From NCBI GenBank assembly GCA_032191485.1, contig JAVDOI010000006.1, positions 15,528,740 to 15,592,739 of the forward strand: DNA of 64,000 nucleotides. Reading direction: 5' to 3'. Numbering within the stretch: position 1 is the stretch's first letter; every line of letters begins with the position of its first letter. The notes under the pieces were generated by a model. It made no database searches, was not told the DNA's origin, and worked only from the letters and a program-made list of their open reading frames with translations. Below are positions 27,760 to 40,830 of this stretch, one piece after another. This stretch comes from Leptoclinus maculatus (lineage: Eukaryota; Chordata; Actinopteri; Perciformes; Stichaeidae). Made by a program: the position numbers and the translations under genes.

Positions 27760-29659
27760 TTATCCCTCAATTGTTTTGGAGCAGCTCTCACCGCCCCACC
27801 CTGGGTAACACTTGCACTGAAACTCAGACTTCAAGAACGTTACCTCGCGTGTTCTCATCTGTCCTATAACTCTGTAGTTCTGCCGTCTGCCTGGTTTCTT
27901 CTCAGACACCACCTTCCACGCGGCAGGTTCCAGGTGGAGGTAGACCTTCGAGGTCGGGTTCCTCCTCTGGCATCTTCCCTGAGAAGAACAAATGGTCTGG
28001 CTGCAAAGAACGGCCGCCGCCGTTACGTTCACCAGGTAAGGACCCAGAGTGTCGTCGATGTAGGATCTGATAGTATTACAAATGACCTAAAAGAAGGAAA
28101 GAAGCAAGTTTGAGGAAATTATTTAGCCTTAAAAAAAAACAAAAAACTATATATTTGTGTTCCATGTTTAAAAGGTGCATATATTCAGTAGGAGTGCCAT
28201 TGGATGGGATTTGCTGACAATAAAAGAGATACTGAATAATGCCAGAAGAACAATTCTAACGCATGAACTACAACAATAAAGTAATGCACAATTTAGTTTT
28301 AAAGAAACTTTTTTTTTAAACTCTGAGGAAGGAGGTAAATATCCTTTTTACTAAAAGGGGTCAAGTTGCTGTTCTTGTTTTTTAAAATGTCTAATACTCT
28401 TGATCAATAAAGAGAAATACACACGATAATAAACACAAAACGTGTAGGCAGGTATTGAAACATACTGCGTGCATGGTTTCATGGTATTTCATGGTATCAG
28501 AACCAAGAAAGTGAAGAGCGGATCACCTTGACAGCCATCCAATCGATCTCGGTAACTGTTGGCCTACCTGAGATTTGGAGAAGGCATGGTCGCCCCAAAG
28601 CACCACCCCGGCAGATCCTAAAGCAGCACTCTCTCCGATGGTGTAGACCAGGTGCTCCTGCAGGAGGACAACACAAGAGGTAAGGCAGAACGTTCAGACC
28701 AAACCGTGACAATCCCAAAAGTGCATGGAGTTGAAACATCTGCCACTTGCCTGAGAGAGGAAATCTAACGTGTATGTGTAAACGATGCGAGCGTACGGGA
28801 ACACAGGCGGTGCTGATGGAGTCAGCAGAGCTCCTGCTCTCATGGCCTCCAGGATGCGGTGGTGGGTGTAGAGGAGCACCTCTCTGTCGAGGTGTCGCAG
28901 CTCAAGGCTGAGGTAGATGTCAGGATAAAGAGCAGAGGAGATGTTCCACAACCACGACAGCTCGTCGTTCCTCTTTAGCTCTGCAGGAGGACACTCCCCC
29001 GTGTAGTTTGTGCTTTTGTCACTGTAGTAGTTGTAGCAGTTGGGAAAACCATAATAACCCCACAGCCCATTTGGTCTCTCCTGCTGCCCGAGTTTCAGCG
29101 TTTCCTCCATGAACTTCCTCCCAGCTTTCTCAAACTCCACCCGAGCTGCAGCGTCGACCTGCGCAGGGCTCCAGTCGGGATGCCTGGACCTCACCAGTGC
29201 TTTTGATCCCACCCAGTACACCTGCTTACTGTCCCAGTTTCTCTCCCATACAGGTCTCCAGCTCTCCCAGTCCACCACAGCCAGACCCTGAAAATCCCCG
29301 TCAGGGATCCAGGTGCGGATATTTTCAGAGGCCACTCTGAGGTGTTCATCGAGACTGGCGTTCTGCGGCACCCCGCCATTTACAGCCACCGCTTGACTGG
29401 TGTACCTGGGATACAGGCCGAGCTTTTCAGAGTAAAAGATGGTTATGTTTTCGCCCATAAAGGTCTGGTTCTCGTTCTGGACGATGCTGAACGTGCCCAA
29501 GTCGAGGTCCACGCCATATTGAGAGAGACAGCTGGCAGTAGGAGCGTTCCACACAGTCAGGAAAGGCACATGGGAAAAAGGTGATGTTGCAAACTGCAGC
29601 CCTGAAACAAGGCTGATCAGGTTTAAGAAAAGCGGCACCTCGTGATGAAAGGAACTCAT
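27760..29659 (-). CDS. hyal1: Hyaluronidase, HYAL1-like, three coding exons
   Basis: Degrades hyaluronan by endo-beta-N-acetylhexosaminidase cleavage (glycoside hydrolase family 56). Coding exons, 5' to 3': 28751-29659, 28568-28657, 27760-28086; 441 codons plus stop, against about 435 aa in human HYAL1. The start ATG (29657-29659) is chosen because it lies two bases after a strong acceptor (TTTTTTGCAG). The frame open upstream to 29767 is intronic. The N-terminus (MSSFHHEVPLFLNLISLVSG) looks like a signal peptide. Catalytic motif VVDWESWRP gives D130 and E132. IGESAALGSAGVVLWGD lies in exon 2. A C-terminal EGF-like segment (CSSQGRC ... CKCYPGWGGESC) ends shortly before the stop with no hydrophobic tail, so a secreted/lysosomal rather than GPI-anchored form is expected. 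The first coding intron has a GC donor. HYAL3 is the alternative; the place next to hyal2 favours hyal1. Confidence 0.92.
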
Positions 29660-30310
29660 CCCTGCAAAAAAGGAGAACACAGCACTGCTGATATCCAGGA
29701 GTACAGACACGCCCAGTAGCTTCTCTTTTTGGACCAGTAACTTTGTTGTCCTGTTCATGTCAGTCAAATCAATTACTTTTTAATTTACTTTTTGTTGAAA
29801 TCTTAAATCATTTTACCATTATTTGTGAATTCAATTAAACTATTTGTGAAAACTAAGCTAACTAATTGTTTGCGTAACATTAACATAGGTAATTTGTATC
29901 AATTTGATGTTAACAAAGCTAACATAAAATTAGCTAGCTTCTCCTGCAGTCGAAGGTGGCTATGCAATTTACTATATTAAAATGTGTGTGCTTGAACTGC
30001 CACCATGATTATATTATACACAAGGTAACTATTGACTGTGTCATAACATACGAATCAAGCTTAAATCTTGGTTTACTGTTGTCTGTTGTCACTTTTTGTG
30101 CGTCTTTACAGTCTGTGGTCTTTGCTGTGAATTAAAACTCAAAGCAAATTAGTAGTTGTTGTTTTTTTCAGAATCTGTATTTATTTGTCTAAAAATCCAG
30201 CATGGTTTCCCAGATAACCACAAATGTTGATGTGGTGAAGCTACATGGAACTAAAGCATTAATGTAGTGTGACACAACGATTTTGGACAAAATGACAAAC
30301 AGTAACTTAC

Positions 30311-30420
30311 CTATTTAACAACTGGATGAGGATTTCGCTTTGCAAGACTACTTTGTGGTCTGAACTTGAAGGGAAAATCCACCAGCAGTCTCATGATCTG
30401 AATGACACATACATGAGAAA
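30311..30420 (-). other. hyal1: Probable 5' untranslated exon of hyal1 (3' edge 30311)
   Basis: On the minus strand a consensus donor (AATAG|GTAAGTTAC) falls at 30311/30310. It would pair with the acceptor just before the start codon at 29662, giving an intron of about 650 bp. The 5' end of this exon, and hence the promoter, cannot be fixed by eye. Confidence 0.5.
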
Positions 30421-31019
30421 GGAATGGGGAAGGAACAAAAGTGGGCACTTTCAACCAACCAATCAGAAGCGAGCAAATGTTTTCAAACAACCAATCAGAA
30501 GTGTGCACAGAATCTCCGACAGCCCATTACAGGAACTATGCAGATCATTTTAAGGAGCAGATTTAAAGTCACAGGCAAAATTAAAAGTCTGAACACAGTT
30601 TCCAGTTTGTTATAAAAAAATAAAAAAGTAACTGAAAATAAGCAGTTTACTGAAGAGACTTGACCTGGAAAGGCAATATATTTCTACTCTAAATAGATGT
30701 CAAGCAAGCCATAATGAACTCTTCCTCCTGCCAATTTAAATGTATGCCTTGCTCGACTCTTACAAGCAGTAAAAATAACTCTTGGCTTAACGGCACCCTA
30801 CAATTACATGGGGAAGGGGTATGAGGCAGCAGCCTGCAAAATGTGTCCCTCCCTGAGGACTCGCTGGCTTTGCCTCCCTTAGTGGACAAAGACAATTTGC
30901 CTCCCCTTAATGGACAATGATGACATGTTTCCCCCCCAGATGCTTGTCTTTTATTGATTGCAAACAGCAGAGCCAAACCTCTGTTATCTGAATACCAAAT
31001 TCAGTTCAAGGATGGATTT

Positions 31020-31270
31020 TAAAAGGCTAATACTGTACACATGACATCTATTGCACTTCTGTCCATCATGGGAGAGGCATACCTCCTCTGTTGCTCTCCC
31101 ACAGGTCTCTCCCTCTTTTCTCCCTGTTAAATGGGTTTTTGGGGGGAGTTTTCCTGTTCCAATGTGAGGGTTCCTGGACAAGAGGATGTCGCATGTGTAC
31201 TGATTGTAAAGCCCTCTGAGGCAAATTTGTAATTTGTGATTTTGGGCTATACAAAAATAAATTGAATTGA
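31020..31270 (+). repeat. Retrotransposon 3'-tail fragment
   Basis: Includes TCTATTGCACTTCTGTCC, GGATGTCGCATGTGTACTG and GTAAAGCCCTCTGAGGC. It ends with GGGCTATACAAAAATAAATT and GAATTGA. This string is a common LINE/SINE 3' end in fish genomes (from memory). There is no coding capacity left. It sits in the hyal1-hyal2 intergenic space. Confidence 0.6.
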
Positions 31271-31319
31271 ACTAATACTCGTCTATACAGCATTAAATGG
31301 TATAAATCTATGATTTACT

Positions 31320-31750
31320 TTTACGCTATGAAGCATCCAGACCCCTCAGGTCATCTGGGACAAGCAGTGTTCCCAGTATCAGTATCAAAATCAAGCAAGG
31401 TGAAGCAGCGTTTACTTTCTATGCTCAGCATCTGTAGAACAAGCTTCCTGAATACCTGAGGTCTGATGAAACCGTCGGCTCGTTTAAATCAGGGCTCAAA
31501 ACATTGTTTACGGTGGCTTTTCAATAAATTGGACACACACTGTTAGCTTTCATTTTAAAAAGCAATATATTCCTAATTTTTAACTACTCATTTGTTTGTC
31601 CTCATTTTCTGTTTGTTTTCATTGCCTTATAAATGCAGTTTTCATGGTTTCTTAAAGTCTTATGTTTCATATATTTTTATGCTTCTGAAAAGCACTTTTA
31701 AGTTATATTGTGTATGAATAATATAATATAAATTGCCTTGCCTTGCCTTT
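31320..31750 (+). repeat. LINE 3'-end fragment with TTGCC-type tail
   Basis: Contains GCAGCGTTTACTTTCTATGC and CTCAAAACATTGTTTACGG, then an AT-rich UTR ending in AAATTGCCTTGCCTTGCC. The first part corresponds to the C-terminal coding end seen in many fish LINEs; the end is a short tandem tail. A related, more decayed fragment is at about 59095-59238, in zmynd10 intron 1. Confidence 0.6.
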
Positions 31751-32521
31751 AAAGTTTTCTCTCCCCTCTACATTGTGTTATGTCAAACTTAAAAGAAATT
31801 ACACATGGATATTAACAAAGTTTATTTACTTGGACAAAAGTCAAAGTTGAGAAAACAGCATAAAAAGAGAGGCGGTCATGTAAGTGAAATTGTGGAACAT
31901 ACAAAGTGTCAGCATTTGCTTTTTAGATTCTGATGTAAAATAGCTTCTGAAATACAGAAAATACTTTTTTTAAGGAGAAAACTAGTAGTCATGTTTTGGA
32001 CACAAAAATAAGAAAATATCATACAAAACAGCTAGAAATACATTCAAATAAATAGTCATACTGTGATTGCCTCCAGAAAAACATCAGATGTCAGAGGTCA
32101 TGTTGAAAAAAGATCAGGCACTTCAAATACATTGTGCTATTACCAGACTTAAGTGCATCAATTCCACTTTCACCACACACCTGCTGACATACATTAACTT
32201 GTTCCTCACATTCCCAAATAACGTCTTCTCTATGAGAAACATGGAATTTGACACCTTGGGAAACAGTGACCGAGAGGAAACTGAGAGCAAAATGTAAACA
32301 AGGTCATTTCCAGCGAGCCCTCCATTGTTTAAAAAAAAAAAGATTAAAAGTTCTTAAACAAATATAACTTTGCAATTCCCACAGTGTTTCTTTCACAATT
32401 TCACTTTGTGTCATCCATATTTTACAGCAATTAAAAGAAAAGAAAAAAGGACACTCCTCACGTGTTCATCTCGTATGCTCCAGTATTTAGACGCAGCCGT
32501 ATCTACAGAATGTATGGTGCG
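31751..32521. other. hyal2 3' untranslated and intergenic sequence
   Basis: No coding frame. A minus-strand AATAAA lies near 31819-31824, which would give hyal2 a 3' UTR of about 700 nt. This polyadenylation assignment is inferred from the hexamer only. Confidence 0.35.
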
Positions 32522-34689
32522 TTAACAGAGGAGCAGAGAGACAATCAGTAAGATGACACATTGCGGTGCCGACACCATGATTTGAGATGCCGCCCCTTTT
32601 TGGTGCAGAGGGTCTGTCTGATCGCAGCCCTCTCCCTGATAGCCGCTGTAGCACTGGCACTGAAACTGGGTTCGAAAGCTGCTCTTCTCTTCTTCGCCGA
32701 GCTCACCGGCGACCGCCGGCTTACCGCGCTGCGTGACGATAGTGTGGCTGACAGGGTTCAGGTGCAGGTAAACATGGCTGTCTGGATTTTGGCGCAGACA
32801 GCGGCCGTGAGAAGCGCACAGCGTCTGGCTGCATAGCTCTGCTGCCGTGGAGACGTTGAGGAGGTATTGACTCAGCGGACCGCGCAGATACGAATCCAGG
32901 TCAGAGCAGCTGTTCTGGAGAGGACAAAAGGAAGAGAAACAAAAAAACAGTCATCACTCACTTCGGTCAAGATTCACAATAAGACAGGTCTGCACTGTCG
33001 GCCTTTCACACAAAACCTGCCTGTGTTTAAACATACATTGATCAGGGGTGTGACTTTTAAAGTATTTCAACAGCTTTCTGTGTAACATTCAGTGGTAGAA
33101 GAAGTATTTAAGGCCCTCTATCAGAAAGCAGGTTTAACAAACTCCGAGTCTCATCCTGAAATCTGAGTTGACTAACCATGAGATGGGAAACTCAAGAGTT
33201 TTCGGGTTCCTGAATAGCAGAGTTTGTTCAATCAACTCTAGGTTTGTTTACTCTTGACTTGAGCTCGTGCTCGGTGAATGAAAGAAGCCATCATCAATAA
33301 GGCATAGGTACCATGACTCACCACGGAAACAGGTAAACAAAAGGCAGAGCCTCCATTTGAATCCAGTGGACGTAGAAATATGAATGTATGTATATGTGGA
33401 GTGGACACATTTATCTTGCCTGAGTCAGAGCCGGGAAAAGTGTCATTAAGTTAACACAAAGTTTTTTTGAGTATTGTCCATTAATTCATGGACAGACTTA
33501 CATTTCCTGAATGGATGATAAAGTGCCTACATTACACTTTAAATACATTTGTCCAGCTTTAATCAGACGGGGACAAAACACAGCAACTGAAGATGAAAAA
33601 TATAGTTGGAGAGCGAAAAAATATATAGATCAAAAGACACATGATTGTAAGCTCACAATCTGATCTAGTAATAATGTGTTTGGTGGTATACAGTTGAAAA
33701 TGCAGTGGATTTTAAATGTTAGACATCTATTTGTAGCTGCTAAAACACGTTCAGACGCATACGCAGCCAGCCTATTTAAAAGAAACCTAGCTGCACCACA
33801 ATCCTGCTCACTCAGAAATATTAACATATAATCTCCAATATTACGGGAATTATGTTCCATCGGTGACAGCTGACATCGACTATGTGCACAGTTACAGCTT
33901 TATACATTCCTAAGAAGTGTTTGGTCATTCTATGGGAGTAATTCTTTTAGCTATTTAAAGACTTAAGTATGAACCACGATCATCTCGGCCACCAAAAACT
34001 ATTGTGTCTCATTTTCTTCAGTTTGAGTCAATGAGAGATATGCTGCAACAACTGGTTCTTCATAACTGAGAACACCCATGTGACCCAAGACCCTTCCTTT
34101 GAACTGGAGCCCTGAGGAATAATTGTTAGTTATCAGATGACACATCACCGACAGCAGCAGCAGAGTCAGAACTTACCAGATGATGATGTTTATGGTCAAA
34201 TCTGTAAGGAGTGTCTGAGTGAATAATGTGTTTGTTTTATAATTAGTGTGCAGATGCTTACTCTGCTGCTTGCATACGCTGCATCTCCCCACATGATGAT
34301 TCCAGCTGCTCCCAAAGCCACGCTTTCCCCGATGGTGGAGACGAGGTCGGTCTGTGAAAGACAATACAGCACTTTAACCCCCCCGCCGCATTCAACCTCA
34401 TACACTTCTAAGACTGCACAAGAAAAATACAGTGTTCAGTATCACTATGACAGGGTCAGGATCTTAGTGGGGCTACTGTGTGTGAAGCGCAGCACCAGCT
34501 CTTATCAGTTAAATTCTTCCATAAGGAAACGGTCTATAGGGTGTTAGCGAGATTTTTCAACTTGACCAACACCCTTCCTGCACACTCAACATAAATGAGA
34601 AGTATTTGGATGTCTGTCGGTCAGCTCCCAGAACAGGAAAGGACTGTGGCTGCCGATAAGGAAAAGCAGAGCTATAGCGCCATGCACTG

Positions 34690-34743
<54 letters not shown>

Positions 34744-35938
34744 CAGAGACAGACAGAGACAGAGACAGAGAGAGAGACAGAGACAGAGAGAGAGAGAGAG
34801 GGAGAGAGAGAATGCTGAATGGTCACTGACAGTTAATCTTGGAACAAAGTCCATATCCTCTGCTTCCTGAATGTTATCATAAATCGTTATCATACATGAC
34901 CGAACCCGCACAGCAACACATTAGTCATTTACAACTTCATCAGATTGGTAAAGAATGAAAGAAATGTTTCAGGAAGGACTGGCAGTGGTTCTAAAGTGGG
35001 AGTATCACCTCTGTCAGCTGTTCCAGGGAGTTGGTGTAGGTGGGCCGGGTGTACACAAAGACAGGACGTGCCAACCCATCGCCTGATGAGGCCAGGCGCA
35101 TCCCCTCCTTCACTCGGTTCCGGACAAACTGACGTCCAGAGTCTGAGGAACGCAGCACGGTGGCCATGTAGATGGAGGGGAAGAGGGCCGTGCTCTCAGT
35201 CCACAGCCACTTCAGCTGCTCGTTGCGGGCCACCTCCACATCGGGACAGCGGCCCGTGTAGTTCTCCAGAGTGCGCCTGTAGTCGTGGTTGTAGCAGTCG
35301 GGGAACAGGTAGAAACCCCAGAGCTGGTTGGGCCTCAGGTTCTTGGCATACCTCAGCGTCTCCAGCATGAACTTCCTGGCAGACATCTCAAACTCCTGCT
35401 GGGCCACTTTCCCCACCTGCTCCGGAGGCCAAGTGGGGTTCTTCTGACGCACCAACTCACGAGAATGTCGGCGGTACACATCTTTGGTTTCCCAGTTACG
35501 TATCCAGAGTGGGCGCCACTCCTCCCAGTCAATAACGGCCAGACCCTTGGCCCCCGGTTCCCTTATGTACTTCTGCACCCCCTCCGGCATCTTCTCCAGG
35601 TGCTTGGCAAGACTGGCCACCTGCGGCAGCCCCCCGTTCATCGCCGTTTCGTCTGGTTTAAAGTAGGGGTACAAGCCCAAGCGGTCCCCGTAGAAGATGG
35701 TGAGGTTCTGCCTAACAAAGCCCTCATTGGGAGAGGCCACAATCTGGAAAAGGTCCAGCTGAAAGCGAATACCATGCCGCGGGGCACAGTCCTCAGTCGG
35801 GGCGTTCCAAGCAAGGAGCAGAGGCTTTTGTGAGTACAGTGGCCATCTCGTGGGTTTCAGCCCCAAAGCACAGAGGCAGTCCCATAGCAGCACGATCAGC
35901 AGCAGTACTTTCCAGTCAGGCAGAGTCCAGTACAACAT
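32522..35938 (-). CDS. hyal2: Hyaluronidase 2, GPI-anchored type, three coding exons
   Basis: Family GH56 hyaluronidase expected at the cell surface, cutting long hyaluronan. Coding exons: 35009-35938, 34262-34351, 32522-32914; 470 codons plus stop, close to human HYAL2 (473 aa). The N-terminus (MLYWTLPDWKVLLLIVLLWD) is a plausible signal peptide. The catalytic motif AVIDWEEWRP gives D137 and E139. Exon 2 encodes TIGESVALGAAGIIMWGD. Exon 3 carries the EGF-like cysteines (CSQTLC, GRC, FQCQCYSGYQGEGC). The C-terminus is a hydrophobic stretch (CVILLIVSLLLC, then stop), as expected for a GPI-anchor signal; this separates it from hyal1. Both introns have GT-AG ends in phase 0. The middle exon is exactly 90 bp in both hyal genes, as expected for tandem paralogues. 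Confidence 0.95.
34692..34812. repeat. (GA)n and (GACAGA)n compound microsatellite
   Basis: About 20 GA units followed by GAGACA-type variants, within the first coding intron of hyal2 (34352-35008). It produces long serine/leucine open frames on the minus strand that are not genes. Confidence 0.95.
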
Positions 35939-35981
35939 GTCTTCAGATGTGAATGGACAGATGGGACCGTCGCTCTCTGCT

Positions 35982-36720
35982 CTACAAGTTTCAGAGGAGA
36001 TGGAAGTTTAGTCTCTTCAAATAAGCGGCAGTTGGTACATTCCTTCATTAAGTTAGCTACTCAAAAAGGCTAATTAAAGTCTTTATTATTAATATTTAAT
36101 TACAGCAATGCTTTAAAGAAAATCAATGCTTCAATCACAGACTATGAGGCTGCGTAGATAATGGCAACAACCTGTAGATGTTTTTATGTATTTAAAGCAT
36201 CTTAGGTATTTGAGCAGAGTCTTACATTTAACAGTTATATCAACTGACAGAAAGTGACGTTTTACTGTTGTGCACTATCATAATAAATGTTTAAAACACA
36301 GCCTTGTAAAATAATCAGAAAATAAAAATCTAGCTAGTTTTAGTCTTTATTTATATATATTTTTTAAATTGTTTTTAAAAAAAGCATCCTTTAACGCCAC
36401 ATAGTTATATATGCAGATTACTAATACTCTCCCAACCCTTTCTGTTATAGTTGCTATAAACTGGCTTCAATTAAATTACAGTTGGGGTCTTTTTTGAGCA
36501 ATGAATGACGTTAAAGCAAAGTGAATCAGTCTCTCTGCAGCTGCACAAACTTACCTTTGCTCGCAAACTGAGGAAGCATTCCAAAAAAAAACAGAAGCCT
36601 GCGACTTCAAGCCGCGTTTCTTGTGTCGCCTCAAAAGAAATTGGACAAATTCAAAATAAACATTGCCTTTAAGTAAGAAAATGACGAGGAGGTGACTTTA
36701 CAAAGTCATGCGTAGTTCGG
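35982..36720 (-). promoter_or_regulatory. hyal2: Probable hyal2 5' untranslated exons and promoter region
   Basis: A consensus donor on the minus strand (GCAAAG|GTAAGTTTG) falls at 36555/36554. A pyrimidine-tract acceptor ending TTGTAG lies before 35982, so an untranslated first exon upstream of 36555 joined to the coding exon is plausible. The transcription start is not visible. Confidence 0.4.
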
Positions 36721-37535
36721 TCGGTATCTTCTAACTTCTGCTGTCTGCTGTTGGAGTGAAGATTAGTTGCCCCCCTGCGATGTTGTCAGTTGAAACTCTT
36801 GCTGCTTCGCGAGCCAAACCACTTTCAGGATGTTCCATTCATGTGGAGAAAACGGGGGTGGGGGGAGTGGCGAAACCAACCGGACATCCCAGCAACTCCG
36901 TTAGCGTGTCGCGTGTTACAGCGACGTGCTTCTTCGCCTTAACTCTTCTCTTAACCTCAGGTATAACTTCTGTGAAGCTACGCTTGGATTTAATCCTACT
37001 GTTTTTATTTCTCGAATAGATCTGTCCAAGACGTCCGCCACGGACGCCGTGAAACAGATACACTAAAGAGCAATGTCAAGACTCATAGAAGGTCACAGCG
37101 GGCCATTAGCCACATCCCTAAAAATACGAGCATGCCCACAAATGACCACTGTGTTCCCGTGATCTTTAAGCTACGCTGCAATCAGATATAGCTTATGAAT
37201 GCTATGACATTTAGGAATTGTGAACACTTTACTCTAGTTTGAAAACATGAGGAGTATTTATTTGCTTTAAAGTAAGAAGAGCTTTCATATGAAAAAAACA
37301 GTGTTGTTCTAATTTTTATTTTTATGTAGGATCCCATAAACAGATCATTAAAAAAAGGTTTACAAGACCTTTAGACCAGGTCCTAGAACTCGTGATGCAT
37401 ATTTCAAAAACAAATTTGAATGATCTTAAGCAGTTTGCTGAACTTATATTCTGTGGGGCTTTTACTACACTCTTCATTTATGTAATAGCTTTATGATATA
37501 ATAACTTTGTGATTCACTTTTGTTCATTTTTGCAC
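36721..37535. other. hyal2-tusc2 intergenic sequence
   Basis: No supported gene. Short open frames on both strands (36756-37063) show no domain. Sequence becomes AT-rich to the right. Confidence 0.4.
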
Positions 37536-38030
37536 CACCCTGGCTCAGGCTGGAATAAGTATTCAGACATTCTACTTAAAGTAGGAATAGTAGGATTTAA
37601 GTAGCAATACCACACAAATACTCCATCACATGTATACATCTTGCATTCAAAAAGTAAAAGTACAGAAGTATCAAAAGTAAAAAGCTATAATCATTATGCA
37701 GCAGCACTTGTTGATGCGTAGCTGGGCAAGGTTTCACATTTTAGCTACTTTTCTATACTGTTTGGTTGTTTAAGCTAAACAATATATTTATATTTCATAA
37801 GCTGTTATAGCTTTTATCTGAAAAAAATAAAAATATGCAAAATAATCATAGTTTTTAGATCAATATAGTGAAGTAAAAAGTACATGTGCTTTTGAAACAC
37901 ATGGCTCTAGTATAAAGTAGAATAAACAATAGCACTTATATAGACTAAATATATACTTAAATACACTTGAATGAATGTACTTACATTACACCACTGAAAT
38001 ACATACATATATTATATATATTGTATTATA
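37536..38030 (+). repeat. AAGTA-rich percomorph repeat, copy 1
   Basis: Begins GGAATAAGTATTCAGACATT and runs through AAAAGTAAAAGTACAGAAG, ATCAAAAGTAAAAAGC, CATTATGCAGCAGC and GTGAAGTAAAAAGTACA. It ends near GAATGTACTTACATTACACC. The same motif order recurs at 53355-53845, so this is one interspersed family. I recognise it as abundant in percomorph fishes; class unknown. Confidence 0.65.
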
Positions 38031-40830
38031 TATTATCAGTCACTTGACGGTGTGAGATAATTATTCATAATGGGTCCTTTTTTCGATAATTCCAAAGTAA
38101 AATTCGGAATACAGCCTTTGTTGCTTAACATGCTTCTTTAACATTCTCGTGTTGCTACTTGAGTGAAGTGATTTTAATGTCTTTTTCCACTAATTCTCAG
38201 AGCACACATCAGAGAGTGGGCACGAGGCATCTGGTATGCAGATGTCCCTGCTGCCCGAGGCATGCGATGACAGCCACTGGCAATGGCTCAGTGAAGTAAC
38301 CAAGTACCACATGCCATCCTGTTGCCAAGTACAGCAGATAGGACGGTGCCGAGTCGGGGTTAGACATGAGGGATGATGACCATGGGAGAAGAGGGTAGTG
38401 GCCGCGCATTGACACATTAACCAAATATACCCACCAGTTTTCAAACTCTGTGTAAATTGTGGAAGAAGGAAATCTGAGTGTGGACAGCTGTCAATAGTGT
38501 TTCTGTCGGTAACGTTTTGAAGAACGGCGTGTTACTCTGAAAATCAGACTTATTCTTTGCGGACACTCGTGAGCTGACGGATCCCTGAGCACATGATTGT
38601 GGGGTGAGGTCAAGGCCTGGAAGTGAGATGTTTTCCTGTGTCAAAGTCCGTTCCGCTGTTTGTTTTCCGAGCTTTGCTGACTCACCTCGCCATGTCATCA
38701 GTTACTCTCTCTGTTGTGTTTAAGGAAAATGTAGAGCATGAACAACCCATGTGAATGAAGAGGGGAGGGAAAGGAACAAAGGAACGGCTTGGTTTTCCCT
38801 TTGACCTCTGCCTCCTGAACGTTACATCAGCAGAACTCAGCGACCTTCAGGAAGCAAAACACAATGGCAGGGAAACTGGAAGCATGCCCGGCCACCTTCA
38901 CTTTGCGTCCCAAACACTTAATGCATTGCGATACATTTGGGTAATCGTGTGAATTGGTAAACTGGGATATAAGGAATTTCTTGGGTTAGGCATTAATAAA
39001 AGTTTACTACCTCATTTTCCCTGATGGCACTGGCCAAAAAGAAGATCCAAAACACCTCATTTATATGAGAGGAAAAGTAGCTAAATGATCTACTAGGGCC
39101 CTAAAATGCATGCTGGTATTCCACTGCAGCTGTTTTGCACCTAAACCCACACGCTCATGTGGCTTCATGTATTGATTAGAAACACAGGATGTTACCATAC
39201 ATTTTCTTAGATCCTTGTTTCTTCTCTTTCAGCAACTCTGTTAGTCACATGCACTCTGTGTTATCACACTATATCTCAGTAACATAGTCCAAATGTGAAA
39301 AGAGATAAAATAAAGGCTACACTGCAGTTTTACTTCAAACAGCTATAGTATGTTACGTGATCCCTGAGAAAACAATGTATATATTTTGTAATTCAAAGCA
39401 TGTTCTACTTCTTTTTCAAGCCTGCTGATAATTAATGACTATCTCTCCCGCCCACCATCACATGGACAATGTATCCCTTTCATAAAACACCCTGTAGACA
39501 CCCCAGCACACATTGTATAGATCAACAGAGCTATACGGTTTCATATTCATATTCAAGTTGTTTTTCATGGCTTTATGTGAAAGGGGTTCATCCTTATAAT
39601 ACAAGCTGGACATTTAGCAGAACATCAAAGACCAGTGGAGAGGAAGCACATCAAAGCGACTGACCTCTGGCCCCAAAACACACCCACCAACCACATTCCA
39701 CACAATTACAGACACAAGAGAATGTCTGCAACGGAAGCCCTACCCATTTATTGTGGGGATTTGTCAGCTATGCTGAAATATGTTGAAATACTGTTAAAAG
39801 TTTCATATTCTGCCATCTGGAACAATTTAAGTCTTTCAGCGTGTCCATGAAGCAACATTTAATTAAATCTTCCACCTTTGTGGCGAGTCTAACTGCACAG
39901 GATTCTCATTTGAGGTAAGAGAGTAAACATACAGTGTATGACACAACAAACATGGTCACACACACAAACTCATTTGAGCTGGTACAAGTAGAGATTTCTG
40001 CTGCCATCTAGAGGTGGGAAACCTTACATGTTGTTGAAATGTAAATGTGTTGTAATGTCTGCAGATTATCTCCATTTTTGCATAATAACTAGGTATAAAT
40101 AAATCAAATCTGGTTTTGGTTGCACACAGCAGCCGTAGACAGCTCAGCAAAGGAAATTAAAGACGGCAATGAGGAAAAGCTAAAAATAAGACTGGAGATA
40201 TCAGGGTTATAATTACAGCCGTCATGGAAGTGCAGGAATTGCTGACTACATTTTTCAAAAGTGACCACTTGACTAAATGCAATCTCCACTTTGTAGTCCA
40301 TTCACTTCCAGCAAACTGAAATTATTGCACTGAGCACGCAATGAGTTTTCCTTCTAAAACTGCAGTTCTTTCTATATAGTTGGTGACTGGTACTTACTAC
40401 ATTTTGGAAAAAACATGTATTTACTTCTTTTGAGAGATGAAACGATTGATACTACTTTCATGTCTGTGCATTCAGTATTAATGGCTAGCTTAGCTTAGCA
40501 TGAAGACTGTAAACAGGATGAAACAAGTTGTGTGGGTCTACTCAAATGTAACAAAATACACCGACCAGCACCTGTAAATCCCTCTAATTATCACATTTTA
40601 TCTTGTTGGTTTAATCCAAGAGTGGTATAAATCTTCTCATCTAACTCTTGGCAAGAAAGGAAATATGCTTTCCTTACCTAAGATAATAAAAAAATTCCTT
40701 TAATTGATAACCTTTTCATCAGTTAACATTAAAAGTAAGACGTGTATGGGACCAAGAAATAAAATGTGTTATTTAACATAATGGTAACAGGAGGCCATAA
40801 CAAACATAATAGAAAAGGTCAGATATTCAG
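38031..40830. other. hyal2-tusc2 intergenic sequence, no gene seen
   Basis: Several short open frames (for example 38190-38444 and 38441-38698, minus strand) without domains. AT-rich, no strong repeats. Toward 40840 it enters the likely 3' UTR of tusc2; a minus-strand AATAAA-type hexamer is near 40845. Confidence 0.4.

Noticed and set aside
29660..29767. Upstream extension of the hyal1 frame to an ATG at 29767
   Set aside because: A strong splice acceptor directly precedes the internal ATG at 29659, which is followed by a plausible signal peptide; the upstream part is intron.
34557..34911. Ser/Leu-rich minus-strand open frames
   Set aside because: Products of the (GA)n compound microsatellite in a hyal2 intron.
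34945..35370. 141-codon plus-strand open frame
   Set aside because: Also antisense to hyal2 exon 1, low complexity, no recognisable domain.
35285..35833. 182-codon plus-strand open frame opposite hyal2
   Set aside because: Antisense shadow of hyal2 coding exon 1; the hyaluronidase on the minus strand fully explains the region.
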